A stretch of 64,000 nt of DNA from Craterostigma plantagineum (Eukaryota; Streptophyta; Magnoliopsida; Lamiales; Linderniaceae): assembly GCA_027422505.1 (NCBI GenBank), contig JAPQWV010001656.1, positions 1-64,000 of the forward strand, read 5' to 3'. The stretch's first letter is position 1. Every line of letters starts with the position of its first letter. This document shows, piece by piece, positions 1-11,479 of the stretch. Under the pieces are notes generated by a model. That model was given only the letters and a program-made list of their open reading frames with translations. It did not search any database and had not been told where the DNA came from. The position numbers and the translations under genes are program-made.

Positions 1-2176
1 CAAGTGTGCACTCAACCCCGATCCCAATTTCTCACGCATGATATAATGCACACTCTTTCTTTTCCCACATTCCTATTTCACACAATACAGGGCCCTAGGT
101 TAGGCTCGACACCCTCGCGTGCAAAGACTACTGGGAGGCCACCCCAAAGTCTCGCGGCAGCCTACCCTGGTAGTGCACTGGACGATCACGCCAATGCCCT
201 CCTACCTGGTCGCTCCGTACCAAAAGTATACACTGATAGTGCACTGGACGATCACGCCAATGGCCTCCTATCGGGTCACATCAATATCTCATCCGGCGGC
301 ATGCACCTCGGGACGGTCACGCCCGAGTAGACAGATCGATCACGCCTGTCTCCGCCAGGTGCCCAGTGAGTCCAACCTCGACTCATCTAGGAGTCACCAA
401 TCACAAGCATCTCATTCTACCCCGTACGTCAATATCTCATATCGTTACCGTCTCACTACGATACAACACTCTCTTCCTGACGTGATATGCACGTGCCATG
501 CATGTTCACAAAATCTCATGGAAGCATGATTTAAGTAAAACGTACGTACAACAGGTAAATCACGTAAATCACATAAGTCATGAAAATCTCGAATCACATG
601 AAAACATATAATTCACGTATGTGTTTACGTATTGTAGCTGGATGATCCACCTACCTGTCCTCCCGCTAAAAATCACTCAAGAAACCCGGTGAACTCCTAA
701 TGTTTCGATCCCAAAACCCTAAAATTTCGGAAACCCCAATCATTCGCGTGATTCCTTCAAAGCTAGAAATTCATATACTTTAATAACGTGAAATCCTAAA
801 AACCGAAGTTTACAGACTATCAATATCAGCTTCGAAAATCATTCCTAACCCAGAATAAGGTACACATTAAAACACTAAGTTTCTAAGAGCATAATAATTA
901 CCGATTAATCTATCATTATACTCAACTTAGAAGACTACTCTACTTCTGGAAAGTGGTACAGCCGAAAGCGACCGATTTTTTTCATGAAACATTTTTTTTT
1001 ACCGTTTAATGCTCATGGATATGAACTAGATTTTGAAAACCCTAAGATTTTCTAAACATTATAAATTTCAAAACTTCTTACAGCCTTCATATAATTAAGA
1101 AATAGAATATGGGAACCGAACACAATTTGAGCACAAAGCATAGAAAATTATACCTTACTGTACCTTACTTTGGAAATTCGGATTTTCAAGAACCTTTGAC
1201 ACTTCGAAAATCATAAGATTTCTCTAAGAATAGTCATGAATAAAAACTTACGAATCTAAGCTCCTAATTATGACTATACAGTTTGTGAACCTCACATGGT
1301 TATTCACCTAATTACGTAAAGCTAGAGAATATAAAATCATATATTCAATATAAGAAGTTACGGAATAAGTGTAAGATGTTTACCTTCTCCACTTTGAATT
1401 CCTAAAACATCACTTGCTTTGAAAGCACAAACACAAGTATTGACATGTAAATAATATAGGCATAGATCGAAACCCTTAACCTAGAACTTCGATGTTCCTA
1501 TAACATATCGAACACATAAAAGTCACGTATTCCCCTAGAACTCAATTTAGATATATAACCATAGATACATATCTCTTTGTTGTAAGTAAAAATTCTGTTT
1601 ACCTTATCCAAAAATCTCATTTGCTAAGGTCATCGAGTAGTTCAAACTTTCGTTGCTCCTTGTGTGGTTTTTCTTTCGTTCGTTCTCTCCCCCTCTCTGT
1701 TAGTTTATAATGATTTAATGGAATGAATATATTTTAGCACTTTGAACAACGTGAGGAGTGACAAGTTGGTGATGATCAATTTCCCCTCAAGCTAAGTAAC
1801 CTTTCCTTAATCCTTATCCTTTGAGTGAGGTAACCAATTTCTTCCCCCTAAAAATCGTTTACTACCACTTATTAGGCCATGGTATTTATTCAAACATTCC
1901 TTTTGGGCCTATTTGATTTGGGTGGTACTAAGTAAAGCCCAATGTCAACTATTCAAATTCCATTATTTTAAATACTAGGTGGTTCGAATTTCTTAATTTC
2001 TTTTATGACTAATTTTTATCGATAATTATATATCTTAATTAAAGTCCCTCCTAGTTGCTAACCCCATTTCTACTGAATTGGAATTTACGATAGCATGTAT
2101 TTAAATAAGCATGTAGTATGCAATTACTAGCACATACGTTGACAGAATATTCTATTCTTAAATTCGGGGTATTACA
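1..2176 (-). mobile_element. Partial long LTR of a Ty3/gypsy element (Tekay/Del-like)
   Basis: The first ~600 bases match, base for base over long stretches, the LTRs at 29.76 kb and 34.4 kb (same tract of GTGTGCACTCAACCCC, CAGGGCCCTAGGTTAGGCTC and the ACGTAAATCAC repeats). The right edge ends in GGGTATTACA, the same kind of terminus as the GGGCATTACA ends of those LTRs. Right of it lies copia integrase sequence, so 2176 is an outer boundary. The middle differs from the other two copies and is shorter, so this is a related subfamily. The left end and any interior lie outside the window. Orientation follows the 29-37 kb element, whose PPT and PBS give minus. A solo LTR cannot be excluded. Confidence 0.72.
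295..356. other. Branched inverted repeat inside LTR, copy A
   Basis: Outer arms GGCGG (295-299) and CCGCC (352-356) enclose two hairpins: CTCGGG/CCCGAG (307-312, 322-327) and AGACAG/CTGTCT (329-334, 346-351). The same architecture occurs in the two LTRs at 30,019 and 34,662. The folding is inferred from complementarity only. Confidence 0.5.
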
Positions 2177-2817
2177 GCACATATCTTCGTCCATTGATGG
2201 TCTGAATGCGCATAAGTCCACACAGATCCATATGAATGAGTTCAAGAGGTTTGGAGGTTGAGGCTATGTGTTTGGTTCGGTGAGATGCTTTATCTTTCCC
2301 ATTTCACATGCCGAGCAAAGATGTTCTTTGTGATATCTGAACGAGGGAAGTCCTTTGACCAAGTTTTCTGATCGCAATTTGTTAAGGTCTTTGAAGTTGA
2401 GATGCGAAAGTCGCTGATGCCAGAGATCGTTCTGATGTAGAGAGGCTCGAGAGATGAGGCACGTCGGTCGGGCAGCCTTGAGGTCAATGGAGTAGAGATT
2501 CGTCTTCCTGTGGCCAGTGAGTAGCTCTCTTCCATTGTTATCTGTGACACTACATTTGTTGGTCTCGAAGTTCACCTTGTAGCCTTTGTCACAGAAACGT
2601 CCAATGCTGAATAAATTGTAGCTCAGCCCTTCTTTGATAGCAGGTGTAGATGCTAATTTATTCATTGCTAGTTTTAGTTTTTTGCTGGATCGTTGGATAA
2701 CTGGTTTAAGAATCCAAGCATGACGATTTCCTACAGGATGCAGTTGGGATTTCGGAATCCAAATCTGTTTTGACTTAATTTCTTGTTCGGCTTGGTCTTG
2801 GAGGTGGTGTGTTTCTT
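2177..2817 (-). pseudogene. Copia-2 integrase N-terminal fragment
   Basis: The longest open piece (2264-2665, 133 aa) contains the GAG_pre-integrase signature: an LFSIGRFCDKG stretch, then WHQRLSHLN and CSACEMGK, which form the H-H-C-C zinc site typical of retroelement integrase N-termini. The first core motif (start of the catalytic domain, around IHMDLCG in relatives) is spread over two frames at 2177-2262 and is cut at 2176, so the D,D,E core is lost. Upstream (about 2690-2800) a QIWIPK motif typical of the Gag-protease junction is present, but I find no D-S/T-G protease active site between it and the integrase. The protease therefore appears deleted here. Confidence 0.8.
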
Positions 2818-4310
2818 TACTTTAGATTTGATAGTATGATTGGACGGCGTGGGAGATATGCCCTTAGAACAAGTGCAATGTGACGTGGAAGCGTTTTTGC
2901 TGAAATGACTATCACGAGGATGCGAAAGTCATCATTGTTTACATGACAGAATTTTGATTTTAAGGCATGAAATAACGAAACACGTTCTGCGACATTACAA
3001 GAAGTCACTTTTGGAAATGCTAAAGATTTCGAAACATGAGAAGAAAGGTTGGAGACTGGTCTCTTCTTCTTTTCAGGAACTGTTGTCTTCTTTGCTGAGC
3101 CAGATCGAACTTCTTCGCTTCCTTAGATCTCACGCCTTTGTCTGTGGGTACATGTGATACAAAATTTATGTGAGATAAAGGAATTTTCTTTGTAGTTTGC
3201 TTGCATTTATGTAGAGGATTCTGGAACAGGCGAGAGGTGGAAGGTTTGTAAGCGTCAGGAAAATTTTCAAGAGTATAAATTTTGCTCAACAAGATAGTTC
3301 TCTCTTCTTCGTGGGCTTTCTTTTCCGATTCTAGAGAGGCTGTCAAGGCACCTATTTTGCGTATATCTCTGGAATGTAGATAAATGAATGAATAGGTTTC
3401 ACATGTTCGTCAGTGCCTTCCTGAATTTCAGGTCCAAATGGTGACATGTAATAGTTTTGTAGCTATTATTGAGTTCGGTGTAGTCACACGCGATTTGAGC
3501 CCATTCTTTATTCCTATGTTTCTGTTCGTCAGATTCAGCCACCTCTCTCGATCCTACGAAGGGCCTTAGTTGTTCTATGCTTAACCCAAGGCGTTTAATG
3601 TTGTACAGAGAAAGTACTTTATCGGTTTCAGGGTTAGTGGTGGGCTCAAATCCCAAGCCTTCGCAGGGATCATAGAATTCTACGTCTTTAGGTTGGCTAA
3701 GGAACATGGTTCGTTCACTTTGACCTCTTTTGGTGTTGATGTCCTCTAATTCCTTGATTTTCTTGTATAGGCGAACACGTTCGTTTGTGATTAGTTCGTA
3801 TTGAGACAATACATTTACCCATTCTTCCTCGCTGTCTTTCAAGCTTTTACACATATCGCTAATTTGTTTTTCCTTGCTTTCTATAAGATCTTCTAAAGTC
3901 TTTGCTTTAGTTTCAGACAGGGTCAAGGATTCATTAAGAATGGGTATCTCTTCATGTTGTTTGTTTAATAAGGCATAATTTTTGTCAAAATTGCTTTGGA
4001 GTTCTGAGTAATCTTTACGATGCATGGAGAGTTCGGCTATCCTACGTTCAAGTTTAGCGAAATCATTTAGGGATGGAGTGTATACCTCCAGGTCGGATGA
4101 TGAGACATCCGTCCTGTCTGACTCGATGGCTGGCTCATCCTCGTCGGAGTTATCATCAATGCTTTTCACCATGAAGGCCATTTCTTCTTCCTCCTCGTCA
4201 GACGTCCTCCAGCCATTCCTCTTCTTCAGCAACCAAGACAATTCCCGCCTCCTTGCGCTGTGAGAGCCGAAATTTTTTCTTGTAGTATTCAGTGTTTTTC
4301 TTCTTAGGTC
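2818..4310 (-). pseudogene. Copia-2 Gag C-terminal acidic/coiled-coil spacer
   Basis: The main open piece (3399-4346, 315 aa) starts with basic residues, then an acidic run (DEEEEEM, residues ~50-55, and SDEDEPAIESD), then ~120 residues of heptad-like coiled coil rich in E, K, L and S. It contains the motif KRGQSERTMFLSQPKDVEFY followed by EGLGF. The copia-1 spacer has the equivalent RGHSEQTIFLNKPKDIEFY, so this module is conserved between distinct copies. A second fragment (3020-3346) continues in another frame. The region is known in Sireviruses as a Gag extension that can bind dynein light chain LC8; binding here is only an inference from family membership. Confidence 0.68.
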
Positions 4311-4314
4311 TGAA

Positions 4315-5352
4315 GCATTCAGAAGCAAAGTGACCCGGCTTGCCACAATTGAAGCACTTCTTTACTACTTCAGACTTTTCAGCCTCTTCAGCGGCAATGT
4401 ACTTCTGTTTCCCGCTCGAAAATTCGTTGTTTGTTGAAGGTTAGATGATTTCTTAGCGCTCATCTTATTAACCGTATATGAGATCATAGTTAGTTTCTTT
4501 CTATTTGATTCGAGTTCGTCCTCAGATTTTTGGTCAGATTTGGCGTTGTCAGAGGTGTCAGATTGTACGACTGCTTTCCTTTAGAAGTTTTCGAGCTCCT
4601 GTTGTTTGACTTAGAGGTCACGAGTGCAATTGGTTCCATGTCGACATTTGTTTTCCCTTCGTTCTTGATTTCTTTGGCATACTGAGAGTATTGTGAGAGA
4701 TTATCATGTAGGGACTGAATATCCATAGCGTTCAGATCTCTGTTCTGTTGCTTAACCAGAACTGTAATCCGTCCCCACTCAGGTTGAAGTGTGGAAAGGA
4801 ACTTGATGTTGTGTTCGAGATTGGAGCGTTGGATGTTGATTTTTCTCATCTCGTTGATGATGGTCAGGAAACGAAGGTAAACATCTCGAAGTTCCTTTCC
4901 CTCCTTAGCTTTGAAGGATTCATAGGCAGTGTGAATGCTGGACTTCTTAGATAGTTGCTAGCTTCTGTCCCAACCATCATTTTGCATGCTTCATCCCAAA
5001 TTTCCTTTGCAGTGACCATTGCGTCGACTTGCTTGTAGACATCATTTGGTAGGGCCTGAAATACGTAGTGTCAGGAAAGCTTGTCTGCTCTGGCTCGTGC
5101 TCTCTCAGCATCATTGTATCGACTAGGGTCCTTAGGAGTTCTCCTCTCTGGAATTGGAGGAACAGCATCGGGTTGAGCAGGGATGGTGGTCCAGAATTGA
5201 GCAGGTCCTTCGGAAATGGAGGAAAGCATGTCGTTCGCGAGGTCTGCATCCTTGATTTCTATGAAATTGATGAATCGTTGCTTCCATATGCCGTACTCTC
5301 CCCATCTTAGTAGTTGTGCATGGTTGTCAGATTCTATAGCAAGACCGTCCAT
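4315..5352 (-). pseudogene. Copia-2 Gag with CCHC zinc knuckle (frameshifted)
   Basis: The start at 5352 gives MDGLAIESDNHAQLLRWGEY and then GIWKQRF, the N-terminal pattern of plant copia Gag (UBN2/Retrotran_gag_2 type), and follows the leader and PBS at a plausible distance. Coding continues through at least three frames (5071-5352, 4977-5249, 4490-4849), including a MRKINIQRSNLEHNIKFLSTL segment that aligns with the same region of copia-1 Gag. The knuckle CFNCGKPGHFASEC (CX2CX4HX4C) lies at 4315-4356. Gag would package element RNA in cytoplasmic particles. Frameshifts make this copy non-functional. Confidence 0.82.
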
Positions 5353-6503
5353 GATTATGTTTGGTAATGATCGTTAACGCGTGATATATCTGCGAAATGA
5401 AACGCGTTAGTTTTGAATGAGATATAGTCAAGTTTGAATGATTTCGAATGTCGAGTCTAAGTAGGTAAATTCTCTTAATGAAATCTGTCGCAATTAAAAA
5501 AATTGATGAATTTTGTGTACTGCTTGAGGATCAGACGATTGGAGTTATATGAGATTAAAATTTTGGTCTACCCAATTTTGAATGCTTGAGCGATTCTAAT
5601 TTTATATCGATTGGTCCTAAGTGTTGAGAATCGGGCAATTGAAATTGAGTTTTGAGTTCTAGAATTGGGCGAAGGTGTGAACGCGCAGTATAGATCCCAA
5701 AGGCTAAATTCGAGCGACAATATGTGAATTGGGCGAAACAGCTAAGATAAGGAAAGTTTCGATCGAAAGAGGAATTTCGATTTCGATTGGAATAAATCGT
5801 TTCGATTGTCTAAGATTGAAATTGGCTAAGTGGATGATTGAGTTTCGGGCAAAACAGTGAATAAATTGGACTTTCGCCGAGATATGAGTCGGCGAAACTT
5901 AGCAATTTGGTACTGTACACTTTCGGGCGAAATAGATTGGGCTTTCACCGAGAATTGTATCGATTGAAACTATGAAATTGGGTACTGTAGCATTTCGGAC
6001 GAGATGGATTGGGCTTTCGCCGAGAGTTGTATCGATCGAAACTGTGAAATTAGTGAAAAATTGCCCCGAAACTCTAATCGATCGACTTTCGGGCGATATC
6101 AATTGGACTTTCGCCGAGAAATATATCGGCAAAACTGTGAATTTGGCGAGAAATTGCCCGAAAATCAAATCAATCGAGGCTTCTCATAGTGAGTTTCAGT
6201 CGAAACCTTCAAACTCAAAGGTACTGTTCTATCGGTTACTGATGAACAGTTCAGTAAAAACCCAGATTTTCAGACTCGTTTTTTGCTCAAATCCTACTCA
6301 AACTTGACTGAAATCGACGTGTAAGTGTATAAATGTACTCAATATCAGTTTTCTGACGTCTTAGGGGCAAGAAATCACTGAAAAACGATTTAAAAACACC
6401 TAAAAACAGAAAAAAATCGAAAATGAGTTTTCAAGAAAAAACTTCTTCAAATCACGTCGGAATCGAGCAAAACTGGATTCAAATGGAATATTGATCCGCG
6501 TTA
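5353..6503 (-). repeat. Copia-2 leader with iterated TTTCGGGCGA / TTTCGCCGAG motifs
   Basis: Between the PBS and the Gag start there is no coding. The stretch about 5520-6180 carries many variants of TTGGGCGA, TTTCGGGCGA and CTTTCGCCGAGA spaced 20-70 bases apart. The segment from ~6230 to 6500 is plain A-rich DNA. The motifs may be regulatory or simply an expanded low-order repeat. Confidence 0.55.
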
Positions 6504-6516
6504 GGCTCTGATACCA
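6504..6516 (-). other. Copia-2 primer-binding site (tRNA-iMet)
   Basis: The minus strand reads TGGTATCAGAGCC two bases inside the LTR edge, the standard plant copia primer-binding site complementary to the 3' end of initiator methionine tRNA. Confidence 0.9.
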
Positions 6517-6518
6517 CT

Positions 6519-6833
6519 TGTTGGCCCTTTTATTACCAAACAAGGATCAAAAGAAAGGTTTGAATGTAAAAATCGTGATGAACACCTTGAGTGCGTGTTA
6601 GTGTGTGTTTTTCTAAGGAAAAGTACAAGGTGGCATACCTTTTTAATTCTTCTGATAAAACCCTAATTAGGGCAAGTGGGGCTTTATATACCACAATTAT
6701 TTGGTATATTAAAGCCCAATACAAAACTATGACTTAATATCATAAGTCACCCCAAACTACTACAACCCACTAAATAAACATAATAACCCAAGATTACATA
6801 AATTAAAGGATGCTACAAAATATATTCCTAACA
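6519..6833 (-). mobile_element. Copia-2 5' LTR
   Basis: A 315 bp segment begins TGTTGGCCC and ends CCTAACA (plus strand), with TG...CA termini and the PBS immediately to its left. To its right protease/integrase sequence of copia-3 begins abruptly. The other LTR would lie beyond the window's left edge, so the age cannot be estimated. Confidence 0.82.
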
Positions 6834-6834
6834 A

Positions 6835-7414
6835 TCTTCGGTCTTTGAAAGTTGACACACGTCCTTCACATTGGATTTATCGCCGACTAGGTAGCAGTTG
6901 TCGCTCGATCTTTTACCTGCCATCACTTGCACAGAATTGTTGTTAAAAACTTCACAACACTCCTTATTGAATCTTAGCTCAAGGTCGTGATCACAGAGTT
7001 GGCTTATACAAAACCAGATTCGCAACGAGCCCGTCAACATGAAACACATTGCTTAGCTTGGGAAAGCCGGCTGCCGGGCACGTTCAATCTGCCTCGGCCG
7101 AGAATCCGTCCTTTTGCTCCACCTCCGAACGTAACAGACCCGCTGTTTAAGGGCTTGTAATCACTGAGATATTCCTTGGTACCCATCATATGTCGGGAAC
7201 AGCCGCTATCAAAGTACCAAGAACCCGTCACGTTAGCTCGCAAAGAGGTATACACAACATGGCATTTATGAACAGATTTCTCAACCCAAACTTTCTTAGA
7301 CGACAAAGCAGCATTCTCTTTACTAGAACTTGAAGATAAGCCAGCCGAATTTCTCCAGACATTGCTTACAATGATGACAAATATATGAGCTATCCTTACT
7401 CTTAATGGGTGCAT
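6835..7414 (-). pseudogene. Copia-3 protease and start of pre-integrase
   Basis: The piece at 7034-7414 contains WYFDSGCSRHMMG, the aspartic protease active site of copia elements (D-S-G codons at 7202-7210), followed by the typical GSVTFGGGAKGRILGRG stretch. Downstream (6835-7049) the sequence matches the pre-integrase region only across shifting frames with stops. This enzyme would cleave the Gag-Pol polyprotein inside particles. The copy is truncated at 6834 by the copia-2 LTR. Confidence 0.82.
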
Positions 7415-8120
7415 GCTCGGAACTATTCTTAGGATTCACATTTTCATTCTTATCACTCGCGACTTGAGCTTTAACAAACACTATCTTGGGCTGAACATGG
7501 GTCAGGGGTTTTGGGGCATCACACGTAGGCTGAGAATTATATCCTAGACCGTGTTATCAAAAATACCTAGGGACAATACCTCATCAAGGGAAGATTTACC
7601 CTTATTCAATTTTGTAAAGGTCTTGTCGGCTTCATCAACTTGCTTTTGTAGCTTGTCTATCTCCTTGTCCTTTCGAGTTAGTACGGCTTCCATCTTATTC
7701 ATACCATCCACCAAGCTTTCAATATGCTTTTCGTTCTTCTCGTTCTCCTTGGTCAACACTTTCACAGCAGCCTTGAGTTGCTCGTTTTTCACCTTCTCAA
7801 TTTCATATTGAGAGGACAGTAGCTTGAAGGCTTCGATCATCTGAACTTCATCGCTACAACCTGCATCATCAGAACTCGAAAAACCATCAAAGCAGTTTGA
7901 GTCATTGTAATAAAAATGATATGCTTTTCAGATGTTGAGTCAGATGTTGGCTCAACATCAGTTACCGCAGTGAAGTCAATTTGACGATCTTCTTCGTCTT
8001 CGTCATCTGAGAGGGACTGGATTGTCGCTGATGATTGCTGGGTCTCCATTTGGTCAGAATCTTCATCTTCATCGTCAGATAGCTCGATCCATAGCGATTT
8101 TCCACGTTTGCGAAGTGTGT
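7415..8120 (-). pseudogene. Copia-3 acidic and coiled-coil spacer
   Basis: After the zinc knuckle comes an acidic serine-rich segment (SLSDDEDEEDRQ around 7990-8010). A 98-residue open piece (7544-7840) follows, with strong heptads such as LKAAVKVLTKENEKNEKHIE and DKEIDKLQKQVDEADK, predicting a coiled coil. Its order and position match the spacers of copia-1 and copia-2. It is frameshifted relative to Gag. Confidence 0.65.
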
Positions 8121-8124
8121 TCGC

Positions 8125-9077
8125 ACATTCGTTTGCATAGTGTCCCTATCCTTGACATTCATAGCATCTGACTGAATCATAGTCGATGTTCTTCTTCTTT
8201 CCGTCTGGCTTCCAATCTGGCTTGTGCTTAGAGAACGGAGGAGTAGAAGATGCTTCAGCTTTGACGTTCTGGCCCTTTCTGAATGTTGGACCAACATTCT
8301 GTACAACATTCTTCTTCTTGAAGAACTTAGCAAATTTCTTAACTAGCATGGCCATGTCCTCCTCATTGTTGGGATCCACCGTAGTTGGTTCCATAGTTGG
8401 CTGACTTACCAGGGCAAGGCTTTTACCACGTGAGGCCCTCTTCTGAACCTCGAGATTGGTCTCATAGTTTTTCAGAACATTCATCAATGTATTGAACTCC
8501 ATAGTGGCCAAGTCGTGGGCTTCCTCGATCGCCGATACCTTCACATTATATTTTTCAGTTAGTGTACGAATAGCTTTGGTACCTTATTGGCGATCGGCTC
8601 CCCTGGCGCACTCGCTGGAAATTGTCAAGAGCTTCCCAAAGTACGTTGTGATGTCTTCATCTTCCTTCATCCGTATATTCTCAAACTGATTGAGAAGGAG
8701 GCGTAGTTTGGTCTCTCTAACACTTGCATCGCCTTCACAGTACCTTTGGAGTAGTTCCCACGCGTTCTTAGCCGTTGTACAATTCTGGATAATTTTGAAC
8801 ATGAAGATGTCCACCGTTAAGAAGATGGCGTTGAGTGCCTTGTCGTTGAATTCAGTCGCAGTTCGTTCTGGCACTGTCCACTCTTCACTCGGCTTGTCAT
8901 AGACTCTCCATCAGCATCCGGGGCTGTCCTAGGTGGGGTATATCCGTTGAGTACTGCTTCCCACGCTCACACATCGATGGACTTGATACACTGGCGAACT
9001 CGCACCTTCCAATAAGCGTAATTGGTGCCGTCTAACATAGGGACTTTTCCGACGTTATTTGAGCTCATAACATCCAT
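8125..9077 (-). pseudogene. Copia-3 Gag with CCHC knuckle and in-frame stops
   Basis: The ATG at 9077 starts MDVMSSNNVGKVPMLDGTNY then AYWKVRV, a typical plant copia Gag N-terminus, and is the first ATG after the PBS. An in-frame TGA follows soon after (SIDV then stop then AWEAV), and a frameshift leads into the piece at 8584-8874 (the AWELLQRYCEGD and ETKLRLLLNQFENIRM segments of the UBN2 domain). The knuckle CYECQG-stop-GHYANEC is at 8125-8166 and carries a TAG (8146-8148) in place of a residue. It would form the capsid; this copy is dead. Confidence 0.82.
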
Positions 9078-9114
9078 TATAGAAGATCTTTAGCGCTTAG
9101 TAGCATCAAGCGTA

Positions 9115-9127
9115 GGCTCTGATACCA
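9115..9127 (-). other. Copia-3 primer-binding site (tRNA-iMet)
   Basis: The minus strand reads TGGTATCAGAGCC three bases inside the LTR edge at 9131. Confidence 0.88.
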
Positions 9128-9130
9128 CTT

Positions 9131-9922
9131 TGATGGGGGTCCCGTACGAAATGGATGTAAAATATGCTAAGTTGTAGACTGATGTTGGATGTGATGTTGG
9201 GCTAACACTCACACTCACTTAAAACACACAGCGGAAATGATTGTAACTTAGTGACAAAACGAAACTAACACGAGAGATGAGTTTATGCAGCAAGTCAAAT
9301 AAATTGCTGCGTGCCTCAAGGCGCAAACTCCACTATAAAGATGGATTACAGACTATCAAAAAGGAATAGTCACAACTAGCCTAGCGCAACCTAAGAATCA
9401 AAAAGGATTCTGCAAACTACAAGATCTCTCGACCTTTGAAAAGCTAGACTAAAAGAAAAACTCTCTTGAAAGATGATACTCGCTCAAAGACTCTTGATTT
9501 CGCTCGTTGTAAGTTCCGTACTTCAAACGGTTAAGTGAAGTCCCCTTTATATGTCTTCAACTTTGGGTCGACTTCACCAATGACTTGATAACTTCCCTCA
9601 ACGTTCACTAACTTCCACTAAGTGTATTTGGACCTTTAGTGATCAACTTGGTCAGTTCCAAAAGCTCGGTCTTCACTTGAGCTCCAAGTCGCCTATTTTT
9701 AGTAAGCTACTTTCCTATTTTTGCTCTAGCTCATACACACTCTTTTCACCCGGTTTGATCCATTCAAGTACTTATCCATAACCTGCATAATAATAGAAAA
9801 ATGTCACTCATCAATAAAATAGGTTTTGGGCAGGAAAGATAAAACTGAGAAAGGGAACATTCTCGGCCAACAAATGTTGACGAGAATGTTACCCCAACAT
9901 TGCCAATGTTGAAAGCTCAACA
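9131..9922 (-). mobile_element. Copia-3 5' LTR (right boundary approximate)
   Basis: The segment starts TGATGGGGG next to the PBS. The right end is placed at GCTCAACA (9922), giving TG...CA termini; CATTAACA at 9927 is an alternative. The right part has many short AATGTTG/CAACATT inverted pairs around 9880-9925. Without the partner LTR the right boundary is uncertain. Confidence 0.6.
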
Positions 9923-11479
9923 TTAACAATTAGGTATGTCTTTTTCATCGGGAAATTATTGCACGTTAAGTTTAAGTTGGAATGAGAATAAACCTTGAGA
10001 AATTAAGTCTAAGTCAGAAAACTACATTAAAGCTAAAATAATGACAATTATAGCTAAGGATAAGTACGTGATAATATTTCATTACAAATTATATGAAACT
10101 TTTAGAAGGTTTAGAAGAAAGTCTTCGTCATACAATACATACACAAGTGACTTCTAATAGAGTTAAATAATTAGGCGAACACATTGAAGTTTTCGTAAGT
10201 TTAGTCAAAAAGGAGAAAACAACCTAAATATTAAAGAAATGATCATTATTAACTAAGGATAAGCACAATGTTTATATCATTTATTTCTCCTTACACGCAA
10301 ACCGTAGAATCAGAGATAAGATTAATATTTCATTTTCATTTGAGCAACTTTCGAGAATCCTAAGAGTAGAGAGGAAATAAGGAGCTCAAACCGTGAATTG
10401 CTAAATTTTGGGAAGGGGTATGATTCATTATGTTTTGGGCATTAACGCATATAAAGGCTTGCATCTGCTCATGTTATTTAAGTTTCATTTCGGAAGTTTA
10501 AAGATGTTTGAAATTTCATTAGAGTTCATTATTTTCTTGATGAATTATAAGATTGATCGAAGCTTATAGGATTTCATAATGGAATTGTATTTTCCCGACA
10601 GCTAATGATTTTATAGGGTGGATTTTCGAAGGATAGGACTTTCTTAAGGTTAATTTTCGAAACTTATTAATCATGAGTAGTGTTAAGTTTTTGGAACGAG
10701 GAATCTATTTTGCTACTTATGATGTTCATGTTTCTAAGGTACGATTTAGCATGTTTAGGTGCTTGCTTACAAGAAAATTCATATCTGCTCATGTTTACCT
10801 AACTTCGATTTTCAATAGTATGAAGATGGTTGATGTTCGAACGTGTTTGATGTTCTTCATGTTTTTGATGAATTTATTATTCTGATCGAAGTTAAGAGAG
10901 TTTTGAATGAAGATACTGTTTTTCAAAAGATATCGGATTTTCGAAAGAGCTCAATTTTAGAAGTTAAGGAATTTCGAAACAAGAGGGTTTTCGAAAGGAA
11001 TTTTGAAAAGAAAAATTTTCGAAAGAAAATTTCGAATGAAATTACGAAGAGGTTATTTACGAAAGAGATTCCGAAAGTGAATTTTGAAGTGAATTTGTGA
11101 AATAAATTTTGAGGTGAAATATCGAAAGGAATTGCGAAAGCAATTTCGAAAGAAATTTTGAACGAAATTTTGAAAGCAAATTTCGAAATAAATTTTCGAA
11201 AGAGAACCTCGAACGGAATTTCAAGATACTTAGCTGATCTCGAACGTGCATAGTAATGGTATTATAATTTGAAACATGAACTTTTCAACACTTGGGAAAT
11301 TGAAATTATATTTTGAACCCTAAATGATTTTCGAAGCTATTATTTCGTAAGTCGTCAATTTCAAAACAAAATTATTTGATATTTGCAATTATCTGATAAA
11401 GCATACATATTTGCACATACCTGATTTTAGGGTTTTGCATTTACGAAATAAAAATACCTCTATAGGTCAGGAATCTGAA
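9923..11479. other. Unassigned AT-rich DNA with TTCGAAA-type iterations
   Basis: No coding region is convincing here. From about 10,890 to 11,260 the sequence is dominated by TTTCGAAAG/ATTTCGAAA variants, which keep short frames open without giving a protein-like composition. The rest is AT-rich and resembles decayed LTR sequence. Confidence 0.4.

Larger units (their letters stand above)
2177..6833 (-). mobile_element. Copia-2: truncated Sirevirus-like Ty1/copia element
   Basis: Reading on the minus strand from right to left it has a 315 bp 5' LTR, a tRNA-iMet PBS, a ~1.15 kb leader, Gag with a CCHC knuckle, a long acidic/coiled-coil spacer and the N-terminal part of integrase. The remainder of pol is cut off by the gypsy LTR at 2176. 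The order Gag-then-integrase and the GAG_pre-integrase motif identify the copia superfamily. The extended coiled-coil region after the zinc knuckle resembles Sireviruses, whose Gag C-termini are known for this. The 5' LTR abuts copia-3 pol sequence, so copia-2 appears to have inserted into copia-3. Confidence 0.82.
6834..9922 (-). mobile_element. Copia-3: truncated Ty1/copia element
   Basis: On the minus strand it has an LTR (9131-9922), a tRNA-iMet PBS, Gag with a CCHC knuckle, an acidic/coiled-coil spacer, a protease with DSG and a short decayed integrase N-terminus, and it stops at the copia-2 LTR. Stops and frameshifts occur throughout. The rest of pol is either beyond the nested copia-2 or lost. 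Confidence 0.8.

Noticed and set aside
4024..4263. Plus-strand Ser-rich ORF
   Set aside because: It is the antisense shadow of the acidic Gag spacer of copia-2; similar shadows over the gag and pol regions of copia-1 and copia-3 were also left out.
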